NCBI GenBank assembly: GCA_022577435.1
Contig: JAKOON010000003.1
Location: forward strand, 7,189,001 to 7,253,000
DNA: 64,000 nt
Direction: 5' to 3'
Source of the DNA: Embiotoca jacksoni
Taxonomy: Eukaryota; Chordata; Actinopteri; Embiotocidae
Shown here: positions 60,201-64,000 of the stretch, piece after piece
Layout: each line of letters starts with the position of its first letter
How positions within the stretch are numbered: position 1 is the first letter of the stretch
Made by a program: the position numbers and the translations under genes
The notes under the pieces: generated by a model
What the model was told of the DNA's origin: nothing
The model's input: the letters and a program-made list of their open reading frames with translations, nothing else
Database searches by the model: none

Positions 60201-63161
60201 GACGAGGACACGAATAACAGATGGGAGTCTCTAACAATCTACAACAGTAGCAGAATAGTTTCTGCACAGCTCAATCTCTGAGGAGAGAATCTTGGGTTAA
60301 TGCAACAAGAAGCAGTACAGCACATATTAGTTGTTATAACCAGCAACATCTTATCAGACCTACTCTGATATTTTCCACCTAAACACTTAATTTCCTGTTC
60401 TTATCAGCTCCCTACTTCTTCTTCCTTCCAAAAAATGCACTATGTTCCTGGGGAAGTACCAGGGGCACGAAAAAAAAAAAAAAACTAAAAAAAATCCAGT
60501 GAAACCAAGTCCAAGCATATCCAAAAAATGCACTATGTTCCTGGGGAAGTACCAGGGGCACGAAAAAAAAAAAAAAACTAAAAAAAATCCAGTGAAACCA
60601 AGTCCAAGCATCTCGCACCAAACCATCATGCAGCTGTTTACAAAGGTGTGAGGACAAATGCCATCAACACTGAATTAGCATGGTGCCTGATAACACTCTC
60701 ACATTAGATGGTCGGTTCTGCTCTTTGAGATCTATTGTTTATATGCTACTGTAGCTTCAATAACTATTCTTCTAATCTGTTAAGGCCTGTTAAAAATCCT
60801 GGGATTGATTAATCTGTTCTCCATTCTGAATTCACATCCTCAGTTGTTATGGTCTGTGTCAGGGATTTAAATTAAGGCTTATTTAATCAAAAAACAACGA
60901 TTTTGCAAAAGCCTTTGACAGGGAGACTGTGCTCTCTAGAATTACTGATGTATTGTGTAGTCAATACTATCTCACTGACCAGCTGTCCTTGATCTAGAAT
61001 TTGAAAACCGATGTACAGTCATTTAGAAATCTGATTGGTAAACTGAAACAAAAGTGTGACTTTATGTAAACAGACAGAGCAAGTTTGCCTTGAATTGCAG
61101 GAGAGGATTTTTAAAGCAGTTTCTTCTCTCAAGTTTGGATTTTAAGGCTGCTTCTTTTCAGTCTGAGAGGCAACAGCAGGTTCCCCTTACCATTAAAGTC
61201 ATTAGCAGAGCTACTTTATACAAATACACACAGTGATCTTTGGTCTGCTGAGAGAGATCAAAATCTGGCATTTACCCATCTGCAAAGTCTGTGAGTGAAG
61301 ATACAATCTGCTTTCTCCTCTTTGCTGTGCTGCAGTTCTGGCCCTCACTTAACCCGCCCAAATCACTGACACATTTTTAAAAACCTTATACCTACACTGA
61401 TATAAGTAAATACCTCTTATACATGTAATACCACTTCGAACAAGCCAGATCTCACTTTTGAGCAGTTCAGGGTCTCCTCCTAGTCTCCTTGTGCTGCATG
61501 TTTCTGGAAGGACACTAAAAACAAACACACAGAGAACATGCAAACTCCACAATGAGGACTGAGATTTAAAGACCACAATATTCGTTTCTTTCCAAATGTG
61601 CTGTGTCGGGATAGACAGACAGACATTCACATACTCTGTATATAGTAACTAGAAAATAGAACTACAGGTTTTTGCTTTTTTTTACCTCAATATCACTTGT
61701 CTTACCACAGAGAGCTGAATTTTTTTTTTATAGCTATTAAAAGTCATTTTGATTTACTGTAATGCACTCAGGTTAAGTGCATTTGTGTCTCTGTTACATA
61801 AATGTTTTTGCTATCAGGTAGTGAACTAAGTTTTGCTCTCTTCCATTCTGCCAGGTATCGGGAAGTTCATCGCCCTGGACTTTGCACGTCGCGGGGCCCG
61901 CGTTATCTTGGCCTGTCGGAGCGAGCAGCGGGGGACAGCAGCACTTAATGAAATCATCAAGCAAACAGGAAACTCTGACGTCCACCTGCGTCTGATGGAC
62001 CTCTCCAGTCTGTACTCCGTCAGAGAATTTGCTCAAAGGATCCTCGAAGAGGAGAAAGCTCTTCACATTCTTGTCAATAATGCTGGAGTATCAGGTGATA
62101 CATGGGATTTGTTTTCAATTTGCGCTTGGCACTTTGTATTATGGCAACCAAAAATGTTAACAAAATTTAAAAAGACAGAAACCATATACTAAAATTACAT
62201 GAAATACCACAAACTGTGACCAGTATATATAAAACTTGCAGTCACAAACCTTTCTCTCTGCTGGGACTTAAAACCCCCCAAAAAAGAAACAACAAGTTGA
62301 TAAATCATCAAATGAAAGAATTAAATTAAACAATGAAAAATATCAATGTCCAAAAGAGAAAGTTCTGTTCATAATTTAATATCTGTCGCACATCTGTAAA
62401 ATGTCTTTGCTCAAAAACAGAAAGACACGTTGTTTATTGGATAAGTAAATCCACACGGGAACAGCTTTGTTTCTTATTGGTGAGCTCACTGCACAATAAC
62501 AGATACTGAATACTAGTAATAATAATAATAATGTCTTGAATGACAAAGCCAGCTGTGAGTGAGTGGGGAGGAGACGGAGATGAAGGAGTTTTTTGTAATG
62601 GTTTGGGAATGCGTCACGCCCATGTGAGCCATGCATAACTGTTGAAGTACAAAAGTGTTGTGTTCTTACATTTGTGCTTGTTTGTCCTCTACACCTAATT
62701 TAATTTGTAAAATCCAAATGTAAATCATGTTTTCAGGTTTACCCAGACAGATAACCAAAGATGGGCTGGAGGCTTCTTTTGCCACAAATCATCTGGGACC
62801 ATTTCTGCTCACCAATCTGCTGCTGGGTAAGACTGTGCGGCCTCTCTGGAATGCCACAGGGATATTGGGAATTTTCCAATAACAATTAAACAACTGTTTT
62901 ACACTGTCATGACACACCAAAAATCTCTCTCTTTTCTCCCTCCCCTCACTCCACGTTTCTGTTTAACTCCAGACCTGCTGAAACGATCAGCTCCAGCTCG
63001 TATTGTCACCGTCAGCTCAGTCAACCATAAAAAGGGTCAAGTGGACTTCTCTCACTTTCATGGCATGAACCTTGTTTATCACATGGATCAAGTCTACAAC
63101 CACACCAAGCTGCACAATATCATCTGTACCAACGAACTGGCGCGCAGGCTACAGGACACAG
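57213..63161 (+). CDS. Retinol-dehydrogenase-like SDR (exons 1-4, 3' partial)
   Basis: Classical short-chain dehydrogenase/reductase using NAD(P)(H), probably membrane-anchored and acting on retinoids or other lipid carbonyls. Exons: 57213-57369, 61855-62094, 62737-62826, 62973-63161 (225 residues in window). All junctions are phase 1. A hydrophobic N-terminal segment (about residues 11-23) precedes the Rossmann motif TGANTGIG (48-55). NNAG, the catalytic Ser in IVTVSS (about 177) and YNHTK (Tyr204, Lys208) follow in order. Charged ARRGARVILACR is typical of the RDH11-14/DHRS13 group. I cannot choose between RDH12/14-like and DHRS13-like, so no symbol is given. The C-terminal third lies beyond the window. 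Confidence 0.85.
57704..57838 (+). repeat. dispersed fish repeat fragment (AAGTAAAAGTAC type)
   Basis: GTAGTGGTGAAAGAATTATTCAG through CTTAAGTAAAAGTACAG resembles the same family as the fragment at 8265-8378, in the other orientation. It is a well-known teleost interspersed type. Confidence 0.5.
57862..58026 (-). mobile_element. tRNA-derived SINE, inverted copy
   Basis: The reverse complement matches the SINE at 45461-45645 from the GGGAGGCTGTGGCTCAGTGG head through the CTTGAGCAAGACACTGAACC body to the GGATAAAAGCGTCAGC tail. It is in SDR intron 1. Confidence 0.8.
59739..59790 (+). repeat. short dispersed-repeat tail
   Basis: TTACTTTATTAATCCCCGAG followed by GGGAAATTTTTTTT is a frequent terminal motif of teleost interspersed repeats. 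A direct GGTTAGGTTAGG precedes it. Confidence 0.45.
60427..60611 (+). repeat. perfect 93-bp tandem duplication
   Basis: Two adjacent copies (60427-60519 and 60520-60611) are identical by eye, including two internal A runs of 15 and 7. Because 93 is a multiple of 3, it yields duplicated open frames on both strands that are not genes. Confidence 0.95.
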
Positions 63162-63487
63162 GTAGGATGAAATCAAGCATCTTACAATTATCTTCATCCT
63201 TTTTAGATGTGTCGTTCTCAAGATTAGGTTCCCTCTCATTGTTGCTGTCATAATAATCATTCATCGGTATCGTTGGTGTATGATCATTCCTGTTGAAAAA
63301 GCATTGCAGAAACGGAATGACAAAACAAATGAGAAGCAGTGACGATAGTTGGACGATGAGTTTAAAATTTGTTTTTCTTTTTTTTAAATACTTTAGATCA
63401 TTAACCAAACCTCACCCTATTCTGAGAGAAAAAACACAATCAGTTACCTAAAAGAGAAAATTCACCTTTTATATTTTTATACCTTCG

Positions 63488-63880
63488 CATTAATGATGGA
63501 GGGATGTTATTTTTTGGGGGGTTGTCTGTTCGTCCTTCTGTCCCGTTGATATGGGAACTTTTTTAAATCGTTTTTACTCTAGTTGAGTCATGAACTGATT
63601 AGATGTTGGTGATCAAAGGTCAAAGGTCAAGGCCAGGATGACCTCACGTCCATCTCATCTGCCAGTCCCGTTCTTGTGAATGTCATATCTCCAAAATGTC
63701 AGCAATTTCTCCAAACTTGTCCCAAATGTTCACATGCTCCCAGGGATGAAGTCAAAGGTCACTGTGACCTCACTAAACACATTTTCAGCCATAACTCGAG
63801 AATTCATATACTCATTATGACAACATTTTGACAACATGTCACATAAAATGATGAAGTTATGACTTTTTTATGCAAAAGGT
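63488..63880 (+). repeat. dispersed fish repeat with nuclear-receptor-like half sites
   Basis: Features AATGTCATATCTCCAAAATG, GTCAAAGGTCACTGTGACCT and GCCATAACTCGAGAATTCAT, a combination I recognise from a very abundant percomorph interspersed element. Ends are not defined. Confidence 0.6.
63617..63770 (+). promoter_or_regulatory. perfect DR1 and palindromic ERE-like sites
   Basis: AGGTCA-A-AGGTCA lies at 63617-63629 (direct repeat, spacer 1: RXR/PPAR/HNF4 type). AGGTCA-CTG-TGACCT lies at 63756-63770 (full palindromic estrogen response element). Both are within the interspersed repeat in SDR intron 4. Activity is unproven. Confidence 0.5.
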
Positions 63881-64000
63881 GAAGGGTTAACTTCAATGTG
63901 CTATCACAAGGTTCTGTAAAGCTTAGCTTTAGCTTTTGGCCAAGCAATGCAGCTGAAACTTAAGCTTAGACTTTTTAATTTATGTTGAAAGGCCCGTAAT

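Larger units (their letters stand above)
57370..61854 (+). other. SDR gene intron 1 (4.5 kb)
   Basis: Donor ACAG|GTTAGT and acceptor TCTGCCAG. It contains an interspersed-repeat fragment, an inverted SINE, a short repeat tail near 59.75 kb and a 93-bp tandem duplication at 60.4 kb. No internal exon is supported. Confidence 0.8.
63162..64000 (+). other. SDR gene intron 4 (start)
   Basis: Donor ACAG|GTAGGA. The intron runs past the window end and contains an interspersed repeat from about 63488. Confidence 0.7.

Noticed and set aside
60387..60657. Open frames with a repeated LGLGFTGFFLVFFFFSCPWYF-type block
   Set aside because: They come from the 93-bp tandem duplication with A/T runs in an intron. 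The hydrophobic look is due to poly-T, not to a membrane protein.
57213..63161. Naming the SDR rdh12, rdh14 or dhrs13
   Set aside because: All three share the visible motifs, and the C-terminal part that would help decide is beyond the window.

Overview
The window is a gene-bearing stretch of a ray-finned fish genome, most likely a spiny-rayed teleost. This rests on compact multi-exon genes with GT-AG introns, abundant (CA/TG)n microsatellites, Tc1/mariner and hAT DNA transposons with intact ends, tRNA-derived SINEs and L2-like LINE debris. No prokaryotic or viral gene organisation is visible. Gene models were built by hand from splice sites, reading phase and protein-family resemblance.

Layout. 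(1) 1-27.7 kb, + strand: the 3' part of celf4 (CUGBP/ELAV-like RNA-binding protein). Ten coding exons run from just after RRM1 to the stop at 20582, followed by a probable 3'-UTR intron and a long AT-rich 3' UTR ending at poly(A) signals near 27.7 kb. The first 6.4 kb is intron. (2) 28.1-43.5 kb, - strand: kiaa1328 (hinderin), complete in 12 coding exons, tail-to-tail with celf4. (3) 43.8-45.9 kb, + strand: tpgs2 (tubulin polyglutamylase complex subunit 2), complete in 7 coding exons, head-to-head with kiaa1328 across a 280-bp shared promoter. The order celf4 / kiaa1328 / tpgs2 matches human 18q12.2. (4) 47.8-49.4 kb: a decayed hAT element with a perfect 8-bp target duplication. (5) 49.6-53.7 kb, - strand: an aquaglyceroporin closest to aqp7, complete in 6 exons, with a Tc1 element in intron 1. 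(6) 55.3-56.9 kb: a second copy of that Tc1 element in the opposite orientation. (7) 57.2-63.2 kb, + strand: the 5' part (4 exons) of a retinol-dehydrogenase-like short-chain dehydrogenase/reductase that runs off the window.

The genes do not form one pathway. celf4 regulates neuronal RNA, hinderin is an SMC3-binding coiled-coil protein, TPGS2 acts in tubulin polyglutamylation, Aqp7 moves glycerol and water, and the SDR is an NAD(P)-dependent oxidoreductase. I found no convincing new molecular system. The more interesting signals concern RNA processing of celf4 (a GC-AG intron, an in-frame alternative donor inside RRM3, a 3'-UTR intron whose downstream exon is also open in the coding phase, and UG tracts in the sense strand), the inverted Tc1 pair bracketing aqp7 exon 1, and a repeat-borne DR1 plus palindromic ERE in an SDR intron.
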